Assembly: GCA_030615505.1 (NCBI GenBank)
Contig: JAUWZD010000038.1
Coordinates: 1-39,060 of the forward strand
From: Spirochaetales bacterium
GTDB lineage: Bacteria > Spirochaetota > Spirochaetia > SZUA-6 > DRHE01
Direction: 5' to 3'
DNA: 39,060 nt
Shown piece by piece: positions 31,959 to 39,060 of the stretch. Numbering within the stretch: position 1 is the stretch's first letter; each line of letters starts with the position of its first letter. The position numbers and the translations under genes were made by a program. Under the pieces are notes generated by a model. It searched no databases. It was not told the origin of the DNA and was given only the letters and a program-made list of their open reading frames with translations.

Positions 31959-33576
31959 AGGCTTTCATATATTCTATTTTGCGGTATATGCTCTGCATAA
32001 AGTTTCTCTCCTTTTCAAGAAAAGAAAGCGCCTTCCTGGCTGCATGCCTGTCCCCTTTAAGTCTGAATATTCTTTTAGTTTCGGTTAAAGAACCGGGATC
32101 AATATAATATGCTAAGGAAAGCTGAAAGGGCTCTGTTATCAGGGGATCGATCGATTTTTTTGCAGTTATTTTATCCATGGCCTTTTTTACCCGGAGATCC
32201 CAGTCTTCAAGCAGTTTAAGGGCTTTAGAAAAACGCTCTTCTCTTCCCGGATACTGTTTTCTGTCGATGAACGGCTTATGAGAAATAAGAGGCTTAACAG
32301 AATTTAAGTGCCTGATCATGGCAGAGGTGTCTATTTCTTTCATACTATGCAGAGTAATACCTGTAGGATTCAAACGGTATACTTTTAATTTTACATCTTC
32401 ACTTAAATTATTAAACCAGCCCGCATAGGTTTCTAAAGATAAACTGGAGCGGACGGAAATATTGTTATTTCTCTTTACTGCAGGCGCCAGTTCCGCTGCG
32501 CGCGTATACATGAGACTCTGGAATGGGTGGAGACGATCCACAGTGTTTTGAAGAAAAAACTCAAAGGTATTTGGGCGAGCATGAGATTTAATATCCTCAT
32601 AGCAGAGATCGAATCCGGTAAAAAAAATTTCACTGTTGCAAAGTTTTAATGCGAGCTCCATTGCTGTAGCAGCTACAGTGCCATGCGACAGTATTGTTGG
32701 AGCTCGGATACCGGCTTTTTCGAGCAGGGCTTTTTCAAAGAAATTATCCTGTGAAATAAGGAAGATTTTCCCCGGGATCCTCCAGGATCCTATAGAAGCG
32801 GAGAGTGGCATGGCCAGGTTTATGACCCGGCCGGCCAGAGGGTGCAGATGATACATGGCGTAATAACTCGGATCAGTGATAACTACTAAATCCGGTAATA
32901 ATCCCTTTTCCATCAGGTAAAACACGGCCGAAGGTAAGGCCCAGAGAAAAAGCCGGTTGCGATAGCGGGAAATAAGACCGGCAGCCCTCTCTAGAGTCGG
33001 TCCTGATGCCGCTATCATAATGGGAAGTTTTATCCTGGAATCAGGATTTGTGCAGAGTGTGGAATCGATGGAAATAAAGTTCATAAAGCTGTTCTGAATC
33101 CAGCGCTTTCCGGCAGACAGGGTGGTAAAAATACTGCCTCGTAGTTCCTTCAGGAGCTGACTGGATGCCCGATTCGCAGTTTTGGACAGTTCAGGGAATA
33201 TGGCAGCCGAGGCGGGCCATTCAAGAATCTTTAATCCCTCCGTATCCAGTTCATTGATGTGGTCTCTTAAAAAGGAAAGCAGTGTTTGGGTCTGGCCCGG
33301 GTGCCAGAAAAAAGAGGCTTTTTGTGTGCAATTAGCTGAAATCTCCTCAGAATAGAAAACCGGAATAAGCTTAGCATACGGGAATTTACACTGAACAGCC
33401 CGGATGATATATCCTAATCCTGCGCCAAGCAGGATAATGGTAGAAGGCTTATCATCCTTAATGATCTGTTTTATAAAGCGTTCAGCTTCTGCCGCCGGGT
33501 CGTAGGCTGAGTGTAAATGGATACCCTCAAGCGTGGCTGTGGGATGCCCGGTCCGGGAGGATATGATTTCCAACAT
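31936..33576 (-). CDS. MptE-like / DUF115 (MAF_flag10) protein B
   Basis: Protein of 546 residues, paralogous to its downstream neighbour. The N-terminal nucleotide-fold part shows IILLGAGLGYIIRAVQ around 47-62, and the DUF115 domain opens IMIAASGPTLERAA around 186-199, followed by LLPDLVVITDPSYYAMYHL (226-244), SHGTVAATAMELALKLC and FFTGFDLCYED. The phosphate-loop-like sequence SGPTLE replaces the GPSLE of the partner, and no basic-helical tail is seen. Sugar-nucleotide transfer to surface or flagellar proteins is a plausible inference; no flagellin gene is nearby. The gene starts eight bases after the GAF-like gene ends. Confidence 0.82.
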   Translation of the reverse strand: MLEIISSRTGHPTATLEGIHLHSAYDPAAEAERFIKQIIKDDKPSTIILLGAGLGYIIRAVQCKFPYAKLIPVFYSEEISANCTQKASFFWHPGQTQTLLSFLRDHINELDTEGLKILEWPASAAIFPELSKTANRASSQLLKELRGSIFTTLSAGKRWIQNSFMNFISIDSTLCTNPDSRIKLPIMIAASGPTLERAAGLISRYRNRLFLWALPSAVFYLMEKGLLPDLVVITDPSYYAMYHLHPLAGRVINLAMPLSASIGSWRIPGKIFLISQDNFFEKALLEKAGIRAPTILSHGTVAATAMELALKLCNSEIFFTGFDLCYEDIKSHARPNTFEFFLQNTVDRLHPFQSLMYTRAAELAPAVKRNNNISVRSSLSLETYAGWFNNLSEDVKLKVYRLNPTGITLHSMKEIDTSAMIRHLNSVKPLISHKPFIDRKQYPGREERFSKALKLLEDWDLRVKKAMDKITAKKSIDPLITEPFQLSLAYYIDPGSLTETKRIFRLKGDRHAARKALSFLEKERNFMQSIYRKIEYMKAYDRNLNS

Positions 33577-33584
33577 AGAGCAAA

Positions 33585-34841
33585 TCAGGTAAGTTCGGAT
33601 AACAGCTCCAGAACGTCTTCCCCATTTTCAGGGAAAATTCTCACCTCCTGGTTAGAATTGAAAGAGCCCTCATCGACAGTTTCCCTGAAGAACATCTTAA
33701 GGGACAGCCCTAAATGACTTATTAAAAGCTCCGGATCTGTTTCATCCATTCCATGAATAAGAAGCAGGACATGGTTCTTATTCAGATTATAGATATTGCC
33801 AATATCCATAATAAGAGATTGGATAATAAAAGCAATATCTTCTTTAAGCCGGAAAGGGTCCAAAAAAGCATTACCTCTTATGACAGCCTGAGATAATTTC
33901 TCTAAGGACAATTTAATCAGAGCCAAAGATATTCCCTTTTTTTGACATGTTTGGGCAAGATCCTGTACTTTATCCTCTAAAGCTTCAGGGTTCTCAAAAG
34001 AGGCCTGCTTGAGGCTTTTAAGTTTTTCCTCCCTTGCCCTGAAGATAATCGGCGCAGCCCGAAGTGAGATCTCTTTAAGTAAAGTTGAGATATCTTTCAT
34101 ATGTGGATCTTTCAGCTCTGTAATCAGGATTACAGCAAGGAGTTTCTCCTCAAAGATGATGGGTGTGAAGATAATTTGGGTGAGAGCAGTAAATTCCCTG
34201 GAAGAAAAGCTCTGTTTAAATTCAGCTAATTCCTGTTCTTCTGAAAGAACCAATACATCCCCATTTGCGACTCGGTTAAAAGCCTTGTTGTATCCGAGGG
34301 GAATTCGTAAACGGTGGAGGGTAGTTTTATCAAAGCCAACACTGGCCCAGGGAGCAAAGAGCATTCTGATGGGATCGTACAGGAGCAGTGCAGCCTTGGT
34401 AAGGTAAAGATTCTTGTGCAAAATAGAAAAGAGACGAGCAGGAACCTCAATACCATCCTTCAATCCGGCAATACTTGAGAAGATGGTTTGTGATTCACCG
34501 TGCTCCGCTATCTTGATGTTTTTTACGGCTCGTTCTAATTCTTCATCCTCGATGGAAGGTTCGATAATCGTCGGAGGAGAATCCAGGCCGGCCTCCTTCC
34601 AGGTTAAGGGAATTTGAGAAGGAGGGAGTTTTTTCTCCAAAGAGACCGGAATCCTTGCGGGTTGTAGTTTATTATGGCTGCGTTTCAGCAGGGCATCGAG
34701 CTCTGCTTGATTAATTTGAGGAGATTTAAAAAACTTTTCTGCAGTAATTCCATGTTTTAAGATATTTTGTATCTTATGGAGGAGTCCTCCATGTTTGGTC
34801 ACCGGCTTCTGGAAAGAGATGGCTCGCTCAAAAAGCCCCAT
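33585..34841 (-). CDS. Cytoplasmic GAF-like protein of unknown function
   Basis: Protein of 418 residues without signal peptide or membrane segment. From about 135 to 285 the pattern of secondary structure (FSILHKNLYLTKAALLLYD, then IPLGYNKAFNRVANGDVLVL, then IIFTPIIFEEKLLAVILI) fits a GAF-type sensor domain. The remaining C-terminus (KGISLALIKLSLEKL, LLIHGMDETDPELL and HLGLSLKMFF) recalls a worn GGDEF-like fold with no active motif. Its ATG follows directly on the stop of the acidic-protein gene (TAAATG), so the two are translationally coupled. A signalling or scaffold role in the same process as the DUF115 pair is inferred. Confidence 0.7.
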   Translation of the reverse strand: MGLFERAISFQKPVTKHGGLLHKIQNILKHGITAEKFFKSPQINQAELDALLKRSHNKLQPARIPVSLEKKLPPSQIPLTWKEAGLDSPPTIIEPSIEDEELERAVKNIKIAEHGESQTIFSSIAGLKDGIEVPARLFSILHKNLYLTKAALLLYDPIRMLFAPWASVGFDKTTLHRLRIPLGYNKAFNRVANGDVLVLSEEQELAEFKQSFSSREFTALTQIIFTPIIFEEKLLAVILITELKDPHMKDISTLLKEISLRAAPIIFRAREEKLKSLKQASFENPEALEDKVQDLAQTCQKKGISLALIKLSLEKLSQAVIRGNAFLDPFRLKEDIAFIIQSLIMDIGNIYNLNKNHVLLLIHGMDETDPELLISHLGLSLKMFFRETVDEGSFNSNQEVRIFPENGEDVLELLSELT

Positions 34842-36920
34842 TTAGGTTTCCAGCCCCAGTTCCTTAAAAAGCTTCTTGTATACCCCGAAGTATTCTGAAT
34901 TTGCAAATTCACGAATTTTTTCTTCAGGGAGGTTCTCCAATAATTGGTCCAGATAGGAGAGAACGGATTTAATATCAGATTTAAGGTCATCAGGGATGGA
35001 CTTTACTTCAGAGTAGTCTTTCTCTTCAGCAGGCAATTCTTCTACTGTAGGGATTTCCTCTTCCACAGTCTCAATTTCAGGCATTTCAGCAGTTAATTGC
35101 TCAATCTCTGTTTCTTCCACAGCTGTCCCTAACTCGGTTTCTTCTAACCCGGCCTCTTCTAATTCTACCGCTTCCAATGCAGGCAATTCTTCTTCTAAAG
35201 GCATCGCTTCTGCCTCAAGCGCTTCTTCTGTCACTTCCTCTACAGACAATTCTTCTATGTCTTCACCCAATATGTCTTCACCCAATATATTTTCTCCCAA
35301 TTCGGGCCCGGCTTTTTCTTCTAACTCGACCTCTTCTAATTCAGCAGCTTCTTCTTCCCTGGCAACCCCTAACCCGGCAACCCCTAACCCGGCAATTTCC
35401 TCCTCCGGTTCTACGCCGAGCTCTTCCAGCGGGAGCTCTTCTTCAACTTCTTCTGTCAATTCCTCCAGATCCAGTCCCTCTACGGGTGCAGGTTCGGTCA
35501 GTTCCAGGTCTGGTTCCTCTACGGGTGCGGGTTCAACAGGTTCCAGATCAGCCTTTTCCTCAAGCACAGCCGCTTCAATGGAGGGTTCAGCAGCAAATTC
35601 TTCCTCTTCCAATTCCAGGTCCTGTTCGGTTAGCTCCTCCAGGGTGAGTTCTTCAGTTTCAGCTTCCTCCGGCAAGGCTTCAAGATCAAGTTCCGCTTCA
35701 GAGGGAATTTCCAGTTTCTCTTCAGCCTCTCCTAATTCCAGGGCAGGTTCGGCCTCTGCGGTTTCTTCAAGGGATAATTCTCCAAGCTCCTGTTCAGGTA
35801 TATCAATCTCTATTTCTTCCAGGGATTCCGGCTCAGCCTTTGCCTCTTCCTCGGGCACCCCTAACTCGGCAACCCCTAACTCGGCAACCTCTTCGACTTC
35901 AAGATCAAGCTCCCCGCCTTCGGCTTCTGCCGCTTCTTCCTTTATATCTGCTGTGTTGAGGATATTGTCCAGCTCATCACCCGTAAGAGAGATGGTTTCA
36001 TCTTCCTCTTCGTCAAAGAACCCTCCTGCCTGAGGTGTAACGGGACGAACCTCAACTTCTCCGGGTGCCTTCTTTTTTCTTCCCAGCCCGGAGAGCTCTT
36101 TTTTCAAGTCGCGAATCTCATTCCTGATTTCACTGAGTTCATGCTCAATTTTCTGAAGGATTTCTGATTCTCCCCCTGAAATGGATGCGCCTGTATCTGA
36201 AAGGGTTAAATCATCTTCTAAAGCACTGATATCATCAAACTCTTCATCCACAGCGACGGCTTCTGAAAGAGGTACCTCTATTTCACCTCCCTCCACTTCA
36301 ATTTGCTCTTCAACTTCAAGTTCTAATTCAGGCAGTGCTTCTGCGGATTCTTCCGGTTCTTCCAGCTCTAATTCTCCAAGTCCTTCATCTGCCGTAGGAA
36401 GGGTTATATCAGGTTCACCGAGCTCCTCGATATCAAGTTCAATATCCGGCAGTGATTCCTGGTCAGCATCACCCACTTCCTCATCGCTTACAGGGATTTC
36501 CACACTTTCCTCAGGTGTTTGTGTGCCTAGATCCAGATCCAAATCTCCCAATTCAGCAAATTCTTCAGATTCTGATTCGAGTTCTGATTCGAGCTCACTG
36601 GAATCAGAGGGAGAAAGTTCGGTTTCCAGCTCACCCAGAAGTTCCTCCTCTTCTTCGCTTAATGTAGATTCTCCAGTGCTCTCAAGATCAGATAATTCAA
36701 AAGGCGTTTTTTCTGCAGCAGGTTCTGCGACTTCCTCAGGCTTGACCTTTACCCAAACACCGTATTGTTCAAGAGATTCATCATCCGTTTTTCCAACTTC
36801 ACTCTTTATATCAGCACTGTCTAAGATATTATCAAGTTCGCTGGAGGAGAAGGTCGCATCTTCAGCTTCCGCTTCCTCTATTGGGCTATCCTTTTGCTTC
36901 TTGATGTCATCTAATGCCAT
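34842..36920 (-). CDS. Large acidic, Glu-rich repeat protein
   Basis: Protein of 692 residues starting at the ATG at 36920, with GGGAG seven bases upstream; an upstream in-frame start at 37010 is possible but unsupported. Most of it is low-complexity Glu/Leu-rich sequence. Two copies of the motif ELDNIL(D/N)(S/T)ADIK occur at about 28-39 and 315-326. A coiled-coil (ILQKIEHELSEIRNEIRDLK) follows at about 252-275, then a basic patch GRKKK. A compact helical end (about 635-692, SIPDDLKSDIKSVLSYLDQL, then EYFGVYKKLFKELGLE) looks like the only folded domain. No signal peptide. Short in-frame tandem repeats suggest length variation between strains. Function unknown; first gene of the DUF115 operon. 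Confidence 0.82.
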   Translation of the reverse strand: MALDDIKKQKDSPIEEAEAEDATFSSSELDNILDSADIKSEVGKTDDESLEQYGVWVKVKPEEVAEPAAEKTPFELSDLESTGESTLSEEEEELLGELETELSPSDSSELESELESESEEFAELGDLDLDLGTQTPEESVEIPVSDEEVGDADQESLPDIELDIEELGEPDITLPTADEGLGELELEEPEESAEALPELELEVEEQIEVEGGEIEVPLSEAVAVDEEFDDISALEDDLTLSDTGASISGGESEILQKIEHELSEIRNEIRDLKKELSGLGRKKKAPGEVEVRPVTPQAGGFFDEEEDETISLTGDELDNILNTADIKEEAAEAEGGELDLEVEEVAELGVAELGVPEEEAKAEPESLEEIEIDIPEQELGELSLEETAEAEPALELGEAEEKLEIPSEAELDLEALPEEAETEELTLEELTEQDLELEEEEFAAEPSIEAAVLEEKADLEPVEPAPVEEPDLELTEPAPVEGLDLEELTEEVEEELPLEELGVEPEEEIAGLGVAGLGVAREEEAAELEEVELEEKAGPELGENILGEDILGEDIEELSVEEVTEEALEAEAMPLEEELPALEAVELEEAGLEETELGTAVEETEIEQLTAEMPEIETVEEEIPTVEELPAEEKDYSEVKSIPDDLKSDIKSVLSYLDQLLENLPEEKIREFANSEYFGVYKKLFKELGLET
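35256..35300 (-). repeat. In-frame 15-base tandem repeat (three copies)
   Basis: TATGTCTTCACCCAA (plus strand) occurs twice exactly at 35256-35285 and a third, diverged copy follows to 35300. It encodes LGEDI/LGENI pentapeptides in the acidic protein. Confidence 0.75.
35361..35395 (-). repeat. In-frame 15-base tandem repeat (about 2.3 copies)
   Basis: GGCAACCCCTAACCC (plus strand) is repeated from 35361 and encodes GVAGL pentapeptides. A near-identical array occurs 490 bases away in the same gene. Confidence 0.75.
35853..35887 (-). repeat. In-frame 15-base tandem repeat, second site of the same unit
   Basis: GGGCACCCCTAACTC then GGCAACCCCTAACTC and a partial copy (plus strand), encoding ELGV/AELGV pentapeptides. 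The unit is almost the same as at 35361, suggesting internal duplication. Confidence 0.72.
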
Positions 36921-36938
36921 ATATTTCTCCCGGGAAGG

Positions 36939-36968
36939 TTTATACATATAATTATCGGAATAAATCAA
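36939..36968 (-). promoter_or_regulatory. Candidate promoter of the acidic-protein/DUF115 operon
   Basis: On the minus strand TTGATT (36968-36963), 18 bases and TATAAA (36944-36939) lie about 19 bases before the ATG at 36920. This also argues against the upstream start at 37010. Confidence 0.45.
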
Positions 36969-37074
36969 CCCCTTTTTATCTAATATTACTCTTCTACAAT
37001 CTTTTTTCAATAGGTATTGATATATACATGTGAATATTCAAGGGATTGAAAATTTTAGCCGTACATATAGAAGA

Positions 37075-37515
37075 ATGAAGATATTTCGTCTGATCCTCTA
37101 TCTATCTCTTGGATTTATATGCAGTTCTCTTCTTATCTTTCTGTTCGGCAATAGGGGTATTCAGGAATATAAGGCTCTGTTGGAGTATAGAGAGCTTTTA
37201 GAAAAGAATATACAGGATTTGAAGGCCATTAATGGAAAGCTTCTTGAGGATCTTTATACTCTTAAGTCAGATCCTGAGAGTATCGCACTTAAGGCCAGGG
37301 AGTTGGGATATTTTAGAGAAGATGAACGGGTTATCAGGGTAGAAGGATATATTCCTTTAAAGGGCTGTTATGAGGTTGGTAAAATCATCAGAAAGGTATC
37401 TTCAGCCGATCAACAGTCATGGGTTTTCAACCTTTTCACTCTTTGTATCCCGATTGCGCTTTACCTTTTTTCCTACATACGAAGGAAGAATAGCAGGTAT
37501 GGTAATAGGAGTTAA
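37075..37515 (+). CDS. FtsB/DivIC-like septum formation initiator with extra C-terminal membrane segment
   Basis: Protein of 146 residues from the ATG at 37075; an in-frame GTG at 37030 would add 15. A membrane segment at about 5-24 is followed by a coiled coil at 28-62 and the DivIC signature PESIALKARELGYFREDERVI at 67-87. This is the FtsB/DivIC plan: a bitopic divisome protein joining FtsL and FtsQ. Unlike normal FtsB (about 100 residues), it continues with a second hydrophobic segment at 116-134 (WVFNLFTLCIPIALYLFSY) and a basic end. Both ends would then be cytoplasmic. It overlaps the next gene by 17 bases and diverges from the acidic-protein operon. Confidence 0.75.
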   Translation: MKIFRLILYLSLGFICSSLLIFLFGNRGIQEYKALLEYRELLEKNIQDLKAINGKLLEDLYTLKSDPESIALKARELGYFREDERVIRVEGYIPLKGCYEVGKIIRKVSSADQQSWVFNLFTLCIPIALYLFSYIRRKNSRYGNRS

Positions 37516-38074
37516 TAATCCTTCCGCTTTTCAAAATTTAATTCAGGTCTTGAAAAAGTGTGGAATTGCTATTATGCCCTGCGATACGATTTACGGAATT
37601 GTGGGGATCGTCCCGGATACAGAGAAAAAAATTAGGATAATAAAGGAAAGAGAAGCGAACAAGCCTTTTATTCGCCTTCTTGACTCTACTACCTGGCTGC
37701 AAGATATTACAGCGACAGACCTTCCCGATTCATTAAGAGAATTTTGGCCGGGGCCCCTAACTCTTATTTTCCCGGCTAAGAGGGGCGGGACAGTGGCTCT
37801 GCGTGTACCTCGGGATCCGTTATTGCTGAAGACTCTTGAAGAAGTGGGGAAACCTCTGTTTTCTACCAGTGTCAATTTATGCGGCCGGGAAGCGATGTGG
37901 AGAATTAAGGACATAGTGAGAGTTTTCCGAAAAAAGGTCGATCTTATTCTGGATGCCGGCGATCTGCCCGGGAGCGCCTCCTCCACAATACTGGATATCA
38001 CCTCTAAACCCTTCCGCATTGTAAGACAGGGGGCTTTAAGCCTGCCGGAAGAGCTTTTTAAAGTTGGTAAGTGA
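37499..38074 (+). CDS. L-threonylcarbamoyladenylate synthase-type protein (TsaC/YciO/YrdC family)
   Basis: Protein of 191 residues from the ATG at 37499, after AGGAAG and overlapping the end of the FtsB-like gene. The family motif GIAIMPCDTIYGI is at 22-34, KEREANKPF at 49-57, FSTSVNLCG and SASSTILDIT in the second half, and the end is FRIVRQGA. These place it in the Sua5/YrdC fold that makes threonylcarbamoyl-AMP for the t6A37 modification of tRNAs. The sequence KEREANKPF, rather than KxRxxxKP with an extra basic residue, fits the YciO side too, so TsaC versus YciO is open. Paired with a cell division gene. Confidence 0.85.
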   Translation: MVIGVNNPSAFQNLIQVLKKCGIAIMPCDTIYGIVGIVPDTEKKIRIIKEREANKPFIRLLDSTTWLQDITATDLPDSLREFWPGPLTLIFPAKRGGTVALRVPRDPLLLKTLEEVGKPLFSTSVNLCGREAMWRIKDIVRVFRKKVDLILDAGDLPGSASSTILDITSKPFRIVRQGALSLPEELFKVGK

Positions 38075-38161
38075 TAAGAAGTTCGTCATTTTCATGCTTC
38101 ATGAAGAATGCCCGCCCGTACCGATTTGCTGCCCTTCTGTAATTAATAAAAGCCTGTTATT

Positions 38162-38191
38162 TTGACTTGAAGTAAATTATAACCATAAATA
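38162..38191 (+). promoter_or_regulatory. Weak candidate promoter for the truncated thioredoxin-like ORF
   Basis: TTGACT (38162-38167), 18 bases and TAAATA (38186-38191) lie in the 138-base gap after the TsaC-like gene. A perfect palindrome CTTCATGAAG near 38097 is the only other feature I see in that gap. Confidence 0.3.
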
Positions 38192-38212
38192 TAAAAAGAT
38201 ACCGGGTTTTTT

Positions 38213-38467
38213 GTGGAATTCTCTAACATCAGGGACATGCCGGTCATAAGCACGGGGGGTGCTTCCGCAGTTAAACCCTATTTCCAGGAGCATCCGACTG
38301 AGCTCCTGGTCCTGATTGACCGTTATAGAAAAACAACTGAAAAATACGGTGTTGAAGAAATACCGAGTATCTTTCTGATTAATCCTGAAGGCGTAATTGC
38401 AGCCTGTGAAGCAGGCTACAGTGAGGAGTTCATTGCCGGGATTAGAGAGATCCTACTTGACATGTAG
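38213..38467 (+). pseudogene. Thioredoxin/TlpA-like C-terminal fragment
   Basis: An 84-codon frame whose last 65 residues match the second half of a TlpA/thioredoxin-like domain: LLVLIDRYRKTTEKYGVEEI leading to the cis-proline IPSIFLINPEGVIAACEAG. The N-terminal half with the WCxxC redox pair is missing; in its place are about 25 unrelated residues. A start at GTG 38213 has no good ribosome site. It directly precedes a similarly truncated lipoprotein-like ORF, three bases apart, so these were probably two genes of one operon that both lost parts. Confidence 0.6.
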
Positions 38468-38470
38468 GCC

Positions 38471-38674
38471 ATGAGATACTCAAGCCTCCTCCTGCTTGCT
38501 CTAATAATCCTCCCGGAAATATCTTATTGCCGGGGAAAGAGTGAAAAAGAGCTTACAATCCCATATACATCCTCTCTAAACGGGAACCTTGACGGCTGTG
38601 ACTGTAAGGGCGGTCCCAGATCCGGTCTGGTGAAGAGAGCATACTTTCTTAAGAATTATAAAATCCTGTGCTAA
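38471..38674 (+). pseudogene. Truncated exported metallophosphatase/5'-nucleotidase-like protein (N-terminal fragment)
   Basis: A 67-codon frame. It begins with a signal peptide (hydrophobic 4-14) and a possible relaxed lipobox ISYC at 17-20. After it, LTIPYTSSLNGNLDGCDCKG and GLVKRAYFLKNY resemble the start of metallophosphoesterase-fold exported proteins of spirochaetes, whose first strand is followed by such a glycine/cysteine turn. It stops after KILC where a full enzyme would go on for several hundred residues. The following 200 bases show only scraps. Family assignment rests on about 40 residues and is tentative. Confidence 0.5.
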
Positions 38675-38990
38675 GGCTCTGTACTTCGCTGTTACTAAAT
38701 TTTCAAAGGAATTTACGAAACAAATAGAGATGCATGGGAACCTCTTTACAAAAAATACAGTGCGGAAACACGCTGGATTTATAAGTTGATTGCAAAAATG
38801 GATGTTTAGTAGAGAGCTGTGCATGTTGCCGTGGTGTGCGACTTTCAAGACATGACAGGACAGGTAATTCGTCATCTTTTGATTTTTATTTTCGATTGTT
38901 TGCCTACCGGTATGTTACACTGTAGTGTTATATACGTTTTGAAAATCACCAGAAACATTTGCTCCGTTACATATCAATGTGGGAGATCAA
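38675..38990. other. Non-coding stretch with a short coding-like scrap
   Basis: No intact gene. On the plus strand GIYETNRDAWEPLYKKYSAE (about 38710-38770) continues to a TAG at 38807 and looks like the tail of some protein, but I cannot name it. An imperfect inverted repeat TTACACTGTAGTGTTA lies near 38915-38931. Confidence 0.35.
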
Positions 38991-39060
38991 CTATACCTCC
39001 AACTCGCCCCGGTAACGAAGGCTGTCTACCAGCCGCGTGGAATCAATGCCGTCCAGCTTC
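38991..39060 (-). CDS. C-terminal end of a gene entering from the right edge
   Basis: The last 22 codons of a minus-strand frame, ending LRYRGELEV and a TAG at 38993-38991. Codon use is unremarkable and the frame stays open to the window edge. Too short to identify. It faces the plus-strand truncated genes. Confidence 0.4.
   Translation of the reverse strand, partial: KLDGIDSTRLVDSLRYRGELEV

Noticed and set aside
35257..36951. Long Ser-rich and Leu/Pro-rich open frames on the plus strand (up to 258 codons)
   Set aside because: They are antisense images of the Glu-rich acidic protein; runs of GAA/GAG codons give stop-free complementary frames. They lack ribosome sites and plausible domains.
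1..39060. CRISPR array or classical defence system
   Set aside because: No regularly spaced direct repeats and no cas-like genes were found; the nearest to defence are the decayed MNT/HEPN scraps and the RHH orphan.

Overview
The window reads as a stretch of chromosome from a free-living or host-associated anaerobic spirochaete (phylum Spirochaetota, Spirochaetales-like). This is inferred from gene content only. It holds two tandem MptE-like/DUF115 (MAF_flag10) proteins, a GldA-permease-GldG-DUF4340 ABC set, a solute-binding protein whose mature end starts GGAQE, a 694-codon-scale acidic Glu-rich protein and a GTP/GAF-type hypothetical, all common in spirochaetes. There is no rRNA or tRNA to settle the taxonomy. 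Coding density is high except between about 17.8 and 20.2 kb and in the last 1 kb.

Region 1 (1-11.6 kb, all minus strand) is one catabolic gene cluster. Transcription runs from right to left: a LacI-family regulator, a URO-D-family protein, a solute-binding protein, two carbohydrate ABC permeases, a metallo-beta-lactamase-fold hydrolase, a second URO-D-family protein, two paralogous FAD-dependent oxidoreductases, an SDR dehydrogenase, and a zinc sorbitol/xylitol-type dehydrogenase that leaves the window at its left edge. Most genes are separated by only a few bases or overlap. A good promoter with an overlapping palindrome precedes lacI, a second palindrome precedes the solute-binding protein gene, and a long intercistronic hairpin lies between that gene and the permeases. 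The substrate is not evident; a sugar, polyol or modified sugar is the natural guess. No transport ATPase is encoded here.

Region 2 (11.6-17.5 kb) is housekeeping: an RsmC-like methyltransferase, elongation factor P overlapping its modification ligase EpmA (minus strand), then a divergent M16C presequence-protease-like peptidase (plus strand).

Region 3 (17.5-20.2 kb) is a gene graveyard. It starts with an apparently intact ribbon-helix-helix antitoxin-like gene that has a textbook autoregulatory palindrome but no toxin. It continues with a collapsed MNT nucleotidyltransferase/HEPN pair, a multiply broken gene of unknown family, and an IS66-family transposase relic with at least two frameshifts, an internal deletion and a nonsense codon.

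Region 4 (20.2-30.3 kb): a hypothetical protein and an MFS transporter (minus), then ribonuclease Z and the four-gene GldA/permease/GldG/DUF4340 operon (plus), a membrane protein with a degenerate GGDEF domain (minus) and a Memo-family protein (plus).

Region 5 (30.3-37 kb, minus) is a compact four-gene operon: a very acidic repeat-containing protein, a GAF-like cytoplasmic protein, and two DUF115/MptE-like proteins. It is the most interesting uncharacterised unit in the window together with the region 1 catabolic cluster. Region 6 (37-39.06 kb) has an FtsB/DivIC-like protein overlapping a TsaC/YciO-type protein, followed by truncated thioredoxin-like and metallophosphatase-like fragments, and the tail of a gene entering from the right edge.
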